Part shown: positions 46,727 to 56,839 of the stretch, piece by piece
Position numbering within the stretch: the stretch's first letter is position 1
Layout: each line of letters begins with the position of its first letter
Source: Geomonas edaphica
GTDB taxonomy: Bacteria; Desulfobacterota; Desulfuromonadia; Geobacterales; Geobacteraceae
DNA length: 64,000 bases
Direction of reading: 5' to 3'
Assembly: GCF_004917075.1 (NCBI RefSeq)
Contig: NZ_SSYB01000003.1
Location: forward strand, 124,001-188,000
Translations under genes and position numbers: made by a program
Notes under the pieces: model-generated
What the model was told of the DNA's origin: nothing
The model's database searches: none
Seen by the model: only the letters and a program-made list of their open reading frames with translations

Positions 46727-46948
46727 AGAGCAACCTCCATGTATAAGATAATGAAAGAGGGTCTAGCCACTGGACTAAACCCTCGATACGCCGCGACGGC
46801 AAGACTAAACCTTCCGTCACAGGCGCAACGCAGACGCTCAAGCGAGCGATCGCGAGTATTTATAGCACCGCCCCCTCCCCAGTGCAAGGCTAAATCAAAT
46901 AAAGAAGGGGCTTTGCCGCGGTTCAGCGCCGATGCCCTCCCAACAGAC

Positions 46949-48397
46949 TCAGCGCTTGGGATCTACCCCGGGCTCATGCAGACGGTGCACCTTCATCAGA
47001 TTGGTTGTGCCTGGGCTTGAGAGTGGACTCCCCATGGTTATGACTACGAGCTCACCCTTTTTCAGCCAACCGGTATCGAGTACGGCGGCCTCGACCGAGA
47101 GGATCTGCGATTCCGTGTCCCCCTCTATGTCGACCCTCAGGGCATGCACCCCGGCGTACAGGGCGAGACGGCGGCGCACCTCCTGGGACGGGGTCACCGC
47201 GATGATGGGCTGGGCGGGACGGTACTTCGAGACCAGCGCCGCCGTGCTGCCCGTCTGGGTGAAGGCGAGGATGGCGGCGGCCTTCACGCTTTCCGCCGCA
47301 CGGCAGGCGGCCATGCCGATCACCTCAGAGATGTTGGGGAGGCCGTTTTTGCCGTCCGGCCCCTTGCAGCACTGCGCCATGAGCTGCGGGTCGTTCTCGA
47401 TGTCGCGCGCCACCTGGACCATCATGGAGACCGCCTCCACCGGGTATTTCCCGGACGCGGTCTCGGCGGAGAGCATGATGGCGTCGGTGCCATCGAGGAT
47501 CGCGTTGGCGACGTCCGAGGTCTCGGCACGGGTCGGACGCGGGTTGTTGACCATGCTCTCTAGCATCTGGGTCGCCGTGATCACCGGTTTTCCCGCCTCG
47601 TTGCAGCTGCGGATGATGCGCTTTTGGATGAGGGGCACCTTCTCCGGGTTCAACTCGACGCCCAGGTCGCCGCGGGCCACCATGACGCCGTCGGAGGCGC
47701 GCAGGATGGCGGCGAAGTTGAGTACCGCCTCGGGCTTTTCGATCTTCGCGATGATGCGCAAAGGGGAGCCCGCCTCGTCGATGATCTCGCGCAGCTGCAA
47801 AACGTCCGACTCCTGGCGCACGAAGGAGAGCGCTACGTAGTCCAGCCGCTGTTCCATGCAGAACTGCAGGTCCTCGCGGTCCTTCTCGGTGAGCGCCGGG
47901 GCCGAGACCTTGGCGCCGGGGAGGTTGATCCCCTTGCGGTCCTTCAAGAGACCGCCGGTGACCACCAGGCAGCGGACGTCATCCCCTTCCACGCCGAGCA
48001 CCTTGAGTTCCATGAGGCCGTCGTCCAAAAGGATGCGATCCCCGGGCTTCACGTCGTGCGGCAGCCCGCGGTAGATGGTCGGGATCAGGTTCCCCTCGCC
48101 GAGCACCTCTCTCGTGGTGACCACGACCTCGCTTCCGGCGTCAAGTGGCATGCCCGCACCCGCCATGAGGCCGGTGCGGATCTTCGGTCCCTGGAGGTCC
48201 CCCAGGATGGCGACGGCGTGCTCGCGGTCCTTGGAGAGGGCGCGGATGTTTTCGATGACCTGGACCTTCGTTGCGTAATCGCCGTGGGAGAAGTTCAGGC
48301 GGAAAACGTCGACCCCTGCGTGGATCAGGGTGTCCAGCATCTCCTTCGAGTCGCTGGCGGGGCCTACGGTGGCTACTATCTTGGTGCGACGAAACAT
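46949..48397 (-). CDS. pyk: Pyruvate kinase
   Basis: The 482-residue enzyme makes pyruvate and ATP from PEP and ADP. It has TKIVATVGPASDSKEML, LNFSHGDYATKV, GDLQGPKIRTGLM, the catalytic lysine region in IAKIEKPEAVLNFA, DGVMVARGDLGVEL and VITATQMLESMVNNPRPTRA. The C-terminal domain ends with TLG-type SSPGTTNLMKVHRLHEPGVD. GAGGAG is upstream. It is separated from galE by 222 bp with no obvious terminator. Confidence 0.96.
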   Translation of the reverse strand: MFRRTKIVATVGPASDSKEMLDTLIHAGVDVFRLNFSHGDYATKVQVIENIRALSKDREHAVAILGDLQGPKIRTGLMAGAGMPLDAGSEVVVTTREVLGEGNLIPTIYRGLPHDVKPGDRILLDDGLMELKVLGVEGDDVRCLVVTGGLLKDRKGINLPGAKVSAPALTEKDREDLQFCMEQRLDYVALSFVRQESDVLQLREIIDEAGSPLRIIAKIEKPEAVLNFAAILRASDGVMVARGDLGVELNPEKVPLIQKRIIRSCNEAGKPVITATQMLESMVNNPRPTRAETSDVANAILDGTDAIMLSAETASGKYPVEAVSMMVQVARDIENDPQLMAQCCKGPDGKNGLPNISEVIGMAACRAAESVKAAAILAFTQTGSTAALVSKYRPAQPIIAVTPSQEVRRRLALYAGVHALRVDIEGDTESQILSVEAAVLDTGWLKKGELVVITMGSPLSSPGTTNLMKVHRLHEPGVDPKR

Positions 48398-48583
48398 GGG
48401 TTCTCCTCATGGAGCCCGCCGGAGTCCGCCGCTGGGCGGACATCCGGAAGGGCTCGTGACGTAGATGGCGGAAGTGAAAAGCTTGAGGAACGACCCTTCA
48501 TAATTACCCGAAATCGGGCGAGGGTGCAAATGATAAGGAAGGTTTTACAGCTGGCTCTACTTTGAGGAAATATGCCCTGCCGA

Positions 48584-49150
48584 TCAGCTTGGACCCAGCT
48601 CCTGCCACCGGAAGCAGTCGACGGTGTGGTCGTTGACCATGCCTACCGCCTGCATCAAGGCGTAGCAGATGGTGCTCCCGACGAAGCGAAAACCGCGCCT
48701 TTTCAGGTCGCGGCTCAACCGGTCCGAAACCTCGCTCGTCGCGGGCACCTCGCCCAAAGTACGCCAGGCGTTTTGCACGGGAGTGCCGTCCACGAAGCGC
48801 CAAAGGTACACATCGAAGCTCCCGAACTCCTCCTGCACCGCGAGATACGCGCGGGCGTTGCCGAGCGTGGAGGAGATCTTCAGCCGGTTGCGCACGATCC
48901 CGGCGTCCGCCAGAAGACGCTCCTCGTCGGCCGCACCAAAGCGCGCCACGGCCTCGGGGTCGAACCCCGCGAAGGCGCGCCGGTACGCCTCGCGCTTTCT
49001 AAGGATGGTGATCCAGGAAAGTCCGGCCTGGGCCCCCTCCAGTGTGAGGAACTCGAAGAGGAGGCGGTCGTCGTGCACCGGCACTCCCCATTCGAGGTCA
49101 TGGTAGGCACAGTAAAGGGGATCGCTCCCCGCCCAGCCGCAGCGGTTCAC
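48584..49150 (-). CDS. tag: DNA-3-methyladenine glycosylase I
   Basis: A 188-residue Tag enzyme that excises 3-methyladenine. It starts at GTG 49150 with GGCGG upstream, one base after the stop of the preceding gene. The N-terminal zinc Cys and pocket residues are in NRCGWAGSDPLYCAYHDLEW, then the helix-hairpin-helix GLSWITILRKREAYRRAFAG, and the C-terminal zinc ligands in GMVNDHTVDCFRW. The tight coupling to an unrelated exported repeat protein is odd. Confidence 0.92.
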   Translation of the reverse strand: MNRCGWAGSDPLYCAYHDLEWGVPVHDDRLLFEFLTLEGAQAGLSWITILRKREAYRRAFAGFDPEAVARFGAADEERLLADAGIVRNRLKISSTLGNARAYLAVQEEFGSFDVYLWRFVDGTPVQNAWRTLGEVPATSEVSDRLSRDLKRRGFRFVGSTICYALMQAVGMVNDHTVDCFRWQELGPS

Positions 49151-49151
49151 G

Positions 49152-49826
49152 CTACCGCCCGTGGTGGTCGCGGTCAAATTCCCGGTCCTCCCTACGCTGT
49201 TCCTTATCGAAACGCTTCTCCTCCCTGCGCTGCTCCTTCTCGAAGCGCTTATCCTCCTTGCGCTGCTCCTTTTCGAAGCGTTTCGCCTCCTTGCGCTGTT
49301 CCTTCGCGTCGTGACGCACCGCCTTCCAGTACCCCTTGTCGCTGCGGTGCCGCCCGCGGTAATGCTCGCGGTCATGCCGGTACACGTCGTACTCGCGGGC
49401 ACGGTACTCGCGGATGCGCTCGATGCGGTAACGACGCAAGGACGGCGGCAGTTCACGGTAGCGCACCGGATACCATCCCCCCCTGTTGTCCGGAGAGCGG
49501 TACCAGCGCCCGTCGCGGAACACGAAGTAGACGTTGTTCAGGTAGAAGAGGTCGTACGGTACGCCGACCGCGACGTAGAAGCCAAGACGCTCCGGGTAGA
49601 CAAAATCCACGTCCTCCTCGACGTCATCGTAATAAGGAGCAGGAGGCGCCGGAGCGACCACCACAGGGCGGGGTGCTGGCGGGGGTGCCACTACCACGGG
49701 ACGGGGTTCATTCCCAAGGTGGATATTGACGTCGACCCCTACGTTGGATGCGTGGATCTCGGGGACCATAAGCGGCAAGGCAACGACCTGCATGAGCACA
49801 AAGAGCGCTTTTCTCTTAAGGGACAT
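49152..49826 (-). CDS. Exported Pro/Tyr-rich protein with C-terminal charged 11-residue repeats
   Basis: The 224-residue product starts at ATG 49826 (AGGAGG seven bases upstream). It has a signal peptide (FVLMQVVALPLMVPEIHA), a Pro/Val-rich segment (RPVVVAPPPAPRPVVVAPAP), a small aromatic domain (ERLGFYVAVGVPYDLFYLNN then VYFVFRDGRWYRSPDNRGGW), then a highly charged helix. The final 50 residues contain four copies of an 11-residue unit, KEQRKEDKRFE in type. The middle part resembles small periplasmic YXWF-type proteins found beside others in Geobacter, but I cannot assign a function. Confidence 0.75.
   Translation of the reverse strand: MSLKRKALFVLMQVVALPLMVPEIHASNVGVDVNIHLGNEPRPVVVAPPPAPRPVVVAPAPPAPYYDDVEEDVDFVYPERLGFYVAVGVPYDLFYLNNVYFVFRDGRWYRSPDNRGGWYPVRYRELPPSLRRYRIERIREYRAREYDVYRHDREHYRGRHRSDKGYWKAVRHDAKEQRKEAKRFEKEQRKEDKRFEKEQRREEKRFDKEQRREDREFDRDHHGR
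49173..49304 (-). repeat. Four tandem 33-bp coding repeats
   Basis: Four consecutive 33-bp units encode KEQR-x-E-x-KRF-E/D repeats in the exported protein at 49152-49826. The units differ mostly at third positions and at two codons, so the repeat is kept at the protein level. Confidence 0.8.
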
Positions 49827-49852
49827 GGATGTACCTCCTCTGGATTGGGATG

Positions 49853-51628
49853 TCAGTGTGACGCAGGGGAACGAACGATCTCGCTGCGCCCGCAGAACTC
49901 CCTTATGTAGTTTTCGAACTCTCCCGCAGGCATCGGTGTGGCGAAGTAGAAACCCTGCGCCTCGTCGCACTTCCTGCCGGCCAGGAAGTGGAGCTGCTCA
50001 CTCGTCTCCACCCCTTCGGCCACCACCTTGAGTTTGAGGCTGCGCGCCATCGAGATGATGGCGACCGCGATGGCGGCGTCGTCGCTGTCGCTTGTGAGCT
50101 CGGCGATGAAGGAACGGTCGATCTTGATGGCGTCGATGGGGAAGTGCTTCAGGTAGCTAAGCGATGAGTAGCCGGTGCCGAAGTCGTCGATGCTCAGGCG
50201 CACCCCCATCTTCTTCAGGGCCCGCAGGGTGTCGATGTTTCTCTCGGCGCGCTCCATGATGACGCTCTCGGTCAACTCGAGCTCCAGCGAGTTGGGGGGA
50301 ACCCCGGTCGCCTCGATGTGGCGCTCCACGGTCTGCAGGAAATCCGGCTGGCGGAACTGCCGGCCGGAGATGTTGACCGCGATCTTCATCTGCGGACAGA
50401 TACGGCACCAGCGCGCCGCATGGAGGCAGGCCTCATGCAGCACCAGCTCCCCCAGCTCGAAGATGAGGCCGCTCGTTTCGGCGATCGGGATGAACTCGTC
50501 CGGCCCGACCAGGCCGAATTCGGGACTCTGCCAGCGCAAAAGCGCCTCGGCCCCCGTCAGGCGGAAGCTCTTCAGGTCCCACTGGGGCTGGAAGTGCAGG
50601 TAGAACTCTCCCCGTCCGAGCCCCTGGCGCATGCCGTTTTCAAGGGCCGCACGGCGCATGTTACGCTCGTTCATCTCCTGGGAGAAGAAATGGAACATCC
50701 CCTTCCCCTCGCTTTTGGCCTGGTAAAGGGCGGCATCGGCGCAGCGCAACAGGCTTTCGACGTCGACCGCGTCGTCCGGGTAAAGGGCGATGCCGATGCT
50801 CGTGCTGCCGTAGAGCTCCTCGCCGTCGATGACGAAGGGTGCCGTGAAGAGATCCTGCAGCCTGGCGGCCATCGCCGCGACACCGACCTCGTCCGGTCCG
50901 GAGTTGATCACGATGACGAATTCGTCGCCCCCTAGCCGGGCCAGCGTGTTCGACTCGCCGAGGGAGCCGGCCAGACGTGCGGCCACTTCCTGGAGAAACC
51001 GGTCGCCGTTTTCGTGCCCTTTCGAGCTGTTCAGGTCCTTGAAGTTATCGAGGTCGAGAAAGAGCAGGGCAAGCTCCCTGTTCTCCCGTTCGGCCAGGGC
51101 GAGCGCCTGGTGCAGGCGGTCCATGAGCAGCGACCGGTTCGGGAGCCGGGTGACGGGGTCGTAGTAGGCAAGGGTTTCCAACTGCTGCTCGCACAGCTTC
51201 CGGGCGGTGAGGTCCTCGCAGGCGGTGACGACACCAAGGCAGCGCCCGCTTTGGTCCTTAATGGCACGCGAGGTGAGCTGCACCGGGAATTCCACGCCGT
51301 CCTTGCGCACGTTCATACACTCCCGGGTCCAGAGGCAGAAGCTGCCAGGGCTGATGCGCGGCACAACGTCGTCGCGGCGCGGCGCGAAAATGCGCGCCTC
51401 CTTCCCGACCAGTTCTCCCGGTGCGTACCCGTGCATCTCCGCATCCACGTTGTTCGTGTAGACGATCCTGCCGTCGGTGTCGCTGATGGTGATCCCGAGC
51501 CCAATCGGGAGCGAGTCGATCGCTTCCTTCAGCATCGTAAGCCGCTCCTGGTCCTGGGGTGAACCGGTACCGTGCTGCTCGCGGGCCGGGGGAAAACAGG
51601 TCATTTCGGCGTTGGCCGCATCATGCAT
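49853..51628 (-). CDS. PAS-GGDEF-EAL cyclic-di-GMP turnover protein
   Basis: A 591-residue cytoplasmic protein. It has a PAS domain at about 35-155 (IDSLPIGLGITISDTDGRIV), then a GGDEF domain with an intact active site (LARLGGDEFVIVINS), then an EAL domain with GAEALLRWQ, the NISGRQFRQPDF segment and DDFGTGYSSLSYLKHFP. Both catalytic signatures look complete, so synthesis and hydrolysis of c-di-GMP are possible. CAGGAG precedes the ATG. The transcript leader holds a GEMM-like riboswitch and terminator, so it is probably controlled by its own product or a related dinucleotide. Confidence 0.93.
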   Translation of the reverse strand: MHDAANAEMTCFPPAREQHGTGSPQDQERLTMLKEAIDSLPIGLGITISDTDGRIVYTNNVDAEMHGYAPGELVGKEARIFAPRRDDVVPRISPGSFCLWTRECMNVRKDGVEFPVQLTSRAIKDQSGRCLGVVTACEDLTARKLCEQQLETLAYYDPVTRLPNRSLLMDRLHQALALAERENRELALLFLDLDNFKDLNSSKGHENGDRFLQEVAARLAGSLGESNTLARLGGDEFVIVINSGPDEVGVAAMAARLQDLFTAPFVIDGEELYGSTSIGIALYPDDAVDVESLLRCADAALYQAKSEGKGMFHFFSQEMNERNMRRAALENGMRQGLGRGEFYLHFQPQWDLKSFRLTGAEALLRWQSPEFGLVGPDEFIPIAETSGLIFELGELVLHEACLHAARWCRICPQMKIAVNISGRQFRQPDFLQTVERHIEATGVPPNSLELELTESVIMERAERNIDTLRALKKMGVRLSIDDFGTGYSSLSYLKHFPIDAIKIDRSFIAELTSDSDDAAIAVAIISMARSLKLKVVAEGVETSEQLHFLAGRKCDEAQGFYFATPMPAGEFENYIREFCGRSEIVRSPASH

Positions 51629-51755
51629 GGGAAAGCTCCTGCCGTGGCAAGCGCCCCGACACGAAAAATGTGATGTGTGTAAAGGAGGGAAAAAACGCCT
51701 CCGGTCCGCAAGTTCGGCGCCGGGGTGGTTGGGGAGGGATCATTAAAAGCGGGCG

Positions 51756-51802
51756 AAAAAAAACGGGTTGCCGATATCTTAGCTTAGATATTTCGGCAAC
51801 CC
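51756..51802 (-). terminator. Riboswitch-associated intrinsic terminator
   Basis: On the reverse strand GGGTTGCCG and ATATCT pair with AGATAT and CGGCAACCC around an AAGCTA loop, followed by eight T residues (51763-51756). The 5' arm GGGTTGCC is also the 3' end of the aptamer, so the two folds are mutually exclusive. Confidence 0.8.
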
Positions 51803-51871
51803 GGCTGTCTCGGTGAGACCCTATAGGCTTTCCGCCCCATCCTCGCGGATGGTTTAGTATTATCGTTTATC
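51794..51871 (-). promoter_or_regulatory. GEMM-like (cyclic-di-GMP-I / cGAMP type) riboswitch aptamer
   Basis: Read on the reverse strand, the segment shows the GEMM layout: AAACC, a P2 stem CCATCC-GCGA-GGATGG with a GNRA tetraloop, the internal GGGGCGGAAAGCC (consensus GGGACGCAAAGCC), a P3 stem GTCT/AGAC, and the terminal CAGCCGGGTTGCC. It lies about 165 nt before the GGDEF-EAL start and runs straight into a terminator. The ligand-contact positions differ from the best-known c-di-GMP aptamer, so c-di-GMP versus 3',3'-cGAMP specificity is open. Confidence 0.7.
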
Positions 51872-52049
51872 CAGTTTTTCGGCTGTCCGCATAGCGCGCT
51901 TGCGATCGGCTCGAACCCGCCCCGGAGATCGCTCCAGGTAGCCGGCTTGCCTTGCCATCGAGTCAGACTATTAACCAGATGGAGAGGGAAAAGTCAAATG
52001 AAATTAAGCTCATCTTACAGGTTGTCCTCGGGAAATCCCCGTGCGGGGC

Positions 52050-54056
52050 TTAGCCGATGATCTGGGACGACCGCATTTGCTGCCGCATCGGCACGGTCAC
52101 CGTGACTTCGGTCCCCTTGCCGACCGTCGACTGGACGTCGATGTCCCCCCCGTGGCGCTTGATGATGCCGTAACTCACGGTGAGGCCGAGCCCCGGCCCC
52201 TTCCCTGCGGGCTTCGTGGTGAAGAAGGGATCGAAGATCTTCCCCATGCTCTGCGGCGGGATGCCGCAGCCGTTGTCCTTGATCACAACGGCCAGTTGGG
52301 GCTGCTCCCCGTACTTGGTCACAAGCCTTGTGCTTATATCGATCCTGCCGCCGTTTGGAAGCGCGCTCTTCGCGTTTTGCAGCAGGTTGACGTAGACCTC
52401 CAGAAGCTTCACGAAGTCCCCCTCGATGGGGGGGACGGCCGGGTCGAGATGCAGCTTCACCTCGATCTTCTGCTCCTTGAAGGGACCGTCCATGATTTCG
52501 AGGGTGTCCTTGAGCACCTGGTTGATGTCCATTTCGCTGAAGTTGCAGCGCACCTGCGTGGTGAAGCGGACCAGGTCCTCGACTATCTTTTGGCAGCGAA
52601 CGGCGGCGCTCTCGATGCTCTCGAGCACGTCGATCCCTTCCATGAGTTCGCTGTCGATGGGGTGAGCGAGTGCGTTGCTGCGCAGCATCTGGATCGCCCC
52701 GAGGATCCCGGCCAGCGGGTTATTAAGCTCGTGCGCGGCTCCCGCGATCACCTCGCCCAACGTGGTCATCTTCTCCGACTGGATCAGCTTGGCCTGGGCC
52801 TCCTTCAGGTGCCGGGTCTTCTCCTCGACCATCTTCTCCAGCCGGGCGTTCAGCTCCCTGCGCTGGGTCTCTACCTGCTTTCGTTCGGTGATGTCGCGCA
52901 GCATCACCTGGATCGCCTCCTGCCCCTGGAACATGATCCCGGTCGCGGTCGCCTCGACGTCGATAATCGCGCCGTCCTTGCGCACGATCCTCGACTCGCG
53001 CAGCGGGCAGGCCTCGCCGGTCTCCTTGATCTGCTGGATGCGCTCGAGTACCATGCCGTGGAAGTCGGGGTGAACGAAGGTAAAGATCGACTTGCCGGCC
53101 AGTTCCTCGGGGCTTTCCAGACCAAAGAGGTTGGACGCCTCCTTGTTGGCGCACAAGTAGCGCCCCTCGCTTTGCACCACGATCGCTTCCGGCGCGTTCT
53201 CGAAGAGTTTCCGGTAGCGATCCTCGCTCTGCATCAGTTCCGCTTCCATCAGCTTGCGCTCGGTGATGTCACGGAAGATGCCGCGCGTGCTGATCGCCTG
53301 CCCCTTTTCCGTGTTGCAGTTGATGCTCCCCTCCAGGATGATGCTGCGACCATCCTTGGCGAGGAACTCCACCTCCACCCGGGGTATCTTCTGACCGGTT
53401 TTCAGCTGGTCGAACATGTTAGCGCAGTGGCTCTGGCAGCACGGCTTGATCACGTCGAAGATGTTCATCGAGGCGAGCTCTTCGTCGCTGTAGCCCAGGG
53501 TGCGTTTCCAGGCGCTGTTCACGTAGATGAACTTACCGGTGGCGTCCACGCTCTGGATGAGGTCGTTGGCGTTGTCCAGGATGTCGCGGTAGCGCTCCTC
53601 GCTCTCCCTCAACTCCTCTTCGGCCTTTTTACGGTCGGAGATGTCGAGAAAGCTCTCGACCAGGTGGTCCCGCCCGTGCAGTTTCACCCTTGCCACCGTT
53701 TTCACGATGGTGATGGTCTCGCCGTTGCCCCTTAGAAGCCGCCGCTCGGCGTTGTCGATGCGCAGCCCCTGGTCGGTGATCGGGCAGGAGCCGACCTTCT
53801 CGGGGCAGATGAAGCAGTGACAGACGGCACCGACCATGTTTTCCCTGTCGATGCCGATCAGTTCCACCGCCTTGGGATTCGCGTCGACGATGGTGTGGGT
53901 CTCCGCGTCGATGATGACGATGCCGACCTGCACCGTTTCGAAGACGGCGCTCAAGCGCCTGCGGCTCTCTTCGAGTTCGCCGGCTATGTGGGAGAAGTCG
54001 AAGCAGGCCGCGGCTGCGGCGCGCTCGGTGTCTTGTGCTTCGAGAATACTGGACAT
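52050..54056 (-). CDS. Soluble multi-PAS sensor histidine kinase
   Basis: The 668-residue protein starts at ATG 54056 (AGGAG seven bases upstream). Three PAS domains lie at about 25-150, 160-285 and 290-410. The first carries a cysteine-rich insertion CHCFICPEKVGSCPITDQ that may bind a metal or redox cofactor. The kinase core has HisKA with phospho-His in AGAAHELNNPLAGILGAIQM and a HATPase with NAKSALPNGG, DNGCGIPPQS and GLGLTVSYGI. No transmembrane helix is present. It lies near an NtrC-family regulator gene (55285) that is a reasonable, unproven partner. Confidence 0.92.
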   Translation of the reverse strand: MSSILEAQDTERAAAAACFDFSHIAGELEESRRRLSAVFETVQVGIVIIDAETHTIVDANPKAVELIGIDRENMVGAVCHCFICPEKVGSCPITDQGLRIDNAERRLLRGNGETITIVKTVARVKLHGRDHLVESFLDISDRKKAEEELRESEERYRDILDNANDLIQSVDATGKFIYVNSAWKRTLGYSDEELASMNIFDVIKPCCQSHCANMFDQLKTGQKIPRVEVEFLAKDGRSIILEGSINCNTEKGQAISTRGIFRDITERKLMEAELMQSEDRYRKLFENAPEAIVVQSEGRYLCANKEASNLFGLESPEELAGKSIFTFVHPDFHGMVLERIQQIKETGEACPLRESRIVRKDGAIIDVEATATGIMFQGQEAIQVMLRDITERKQVETQRRELNARLEKMVEEKTRHLKEAQAKLIQSEKMTTLGEVIAGAAHELNNPLAGILGAIQMLRSNALAHPIDSELMEGIDVLESIESAAVRCQKIVEDLVRFTTQVRCNFSEMDINQVLKDTLEIMDGPFKEQKIEVKLHLDPAVPPIEGDFVKLLEVYVNLLQNAKSALPNGGRIDISTRLVTKYGEQPQLAVVIKDNGCGIPPQSMGKIFDPFFTTKPAGKGPGLGLTVSYGIIKRHGGDIDVQSTVGKGTEVTVTVPMRQQMRSSQIIG

Positions 54057-54100
54057 CTGCTGCTCCTGGAACAGATTGAATGAAATGAGACCCTGGCTTC

Positions 54101-54613
54101 CTACTGTTTTTGCTGCTCTGCGGTCGAAACCGCGGCAAGTTCCTTCAAAACCCTTTTGGCGTCCCGGTGCCCCTGGGTCGACGCCCTCCGAAACCACACC
54201 TCGGCTTTCCCCTGGTCCGGGGCAGGCAGGGCGAGCCCCTGCAGGTACATCATGCCCAGGTCGTACTGCGCGTCGGCAAGCCCCGCGTCAGCCGCCTTCT
54301 GCATAAGCCCGAAGGCCTTTTTGAAGTCCTGCGGGACTATTTCACCGCGGATATAAACGAAGGCGAGGTTCCACTCCCCCTCAGGGTACCCCTGGTCCGC
54401 AGATTTCTGGTACCACTTGAGCCCCTCGAGCAGGTCCTGCTCTACGCCCACCCCGGCGGAAAGCATCACCCCGACCTTCATCTGCGCCTCGGCGTCTCCC
54501 TTTTCCGCCAGTTTCTTGATCCCTTTGAAGTCGGTGCCGTCGAAGCCGTGGCAGTAAACAGCCCCAAACAAAACCGACAGGAAGAGCCAGCAAAATATCC
54601 GTATAACTTTCAT
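54101..54613 (-). CDS. Sel1-repeat secreted protein
   Basis: The 170-residue protein starts at ATG 54613 (GAGGTGG six bases upstream). A signal peptide (VIRIFCWLFLSVLFGAVYCH) is followed by three to four Sel1/TPR-like repeats of about 36 residues, e.g. AEAQMKVGVMLSAGVGVEQD, GLKWYQKSADQGYPEGEWNL and ADAQYDLGMMYLQGLALPAP. Such proteins act as periplasmic scaffolds. It precedes the PAS kinase by 44 bp on the same strand, suggesting a shared transcript and perhaps a sensory accessory role (inference). Confidence 0.85.
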   Translation of the reverse strand: MKVIRIFCWLFLSVLFGAVYCHGFDGTDFKGIKKLAEKGDAEAQMKVGVMLSAGVGVEQDLLEGLKWYQKSADQGYPEGEWNLAFVYIRGEIVPQDFKKAFGLMQKAADAGLADAQYDLGMMYLQGLALPAPDQGKAEVWFRRASTQGHRDAKRVLKELAAVSTAEQQKQ

Positions 54614-55284
54614 AAGAACCACCTCGCTCATTTTCGATGCATGCACGACATATGCACATAACTTGCCATCCGCTCAGGCGGTGTTCGCCGCACCGGAGAT
54701 CTCGAGGGGGCGGAGATGAGTGCGGCACCGGGCGCCGGGGCGAGGTAAGTCGGCACGTATCGTGCTGTACAATGAGGAAAGAGGTTGCCGCAATGGGCTA
54801 AATGAAGGTCCGCCGCTCCTCCGCCGGCACGCGTCAGAGCGCTAAAGGTGCCGAAAACCGTTACCTTTTCACACGCAGTTATAAGTGCGGTCTCCAGGCC
54901 GGCACGGGCTTTCGCGCGCCGGGCTACTGGAAAACCCGCACAAACTGCGTGAAATAGCGCAACGGGCAAGAAATTGTAACACAACGGGACAAAATTAAAA
55001 GTGAAAGCCCCCAACCCGCACTGCAAGCGGGTCAGATGGCGCACCAAACGGGGCATTTGCCCCAAGCCGGGTTGGCGATATGCCCCAGCGGCTGACATGA
55101 TAGGTGGCGAGCGCAGTATTTATATCAAAAAACCTATACACAAATTTTAACATGAATGGTAGTATGGGCCAGCTTTTCGCTGGGCCAAGGGCGTAGACGC
55201 CCGCTGTCTTTTCCCATACTTGGGCCGCTACCAGCGCCGCCGAGCATCACCCACCCGTTGCAGGTTGAGGAAGGAACGTTCAAC
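54614..55284. other. Divergent intergenic region upstream of the NtrC-family gene
   Basis: This 671-bp gap has no believable gene. It contains a GC-rich palindrome GGGGCATTTGCCCC (55050-55063) with a further half-site ATGCCCC at 55080-55086. An AT-rich segment (55100-55160) probably carries promoters, and a short hairpin lies at 55166-55186. No exact sigma-54 (-24/-12) site was found. Confidence 0.5.
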
Positions 55285-56814
<1,530 letters not shown>

Positions 56815-56839
56815 GGCGGGTTGGCGGGAAATACTCAGT

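Larger units (their letters stand above)
51629..52049. other. Leader/intergenic region before the GGDEF-EAL gene
   Basis: This 421-bp gap holds the GEMM-like aptamer and terminator. Upstream of it is a GC-rich stretch (51885-51960) with a further CTGGAG/CTCCGG hairpin of unclear meaning, and an AT-rich area (51961-52015) that probably contains the promoter. No coding frame is supported. Confidence 0.6.

Noticed and set aside
51905-51930. tRNA T-loop-like GGGTTCGAGCC on the reverse strand
   Set aside because: The T-arm does not pair properly and no acceptor, D or anticodon arm can be built around it.
52041-53735. A 564-codon forward open frame opposite the multi-PAS kinase
   Set aside because: The opposite frame has complete kinase motifs; this one has none and no ribosome binding site.
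54628-55098. A 156-codon reverse frame in the gap before the NtrC-like gene
   Set aside because: Its composition and lack of a ribosome binding site or family features do not support a gene; it overlaps the likely promoter region.
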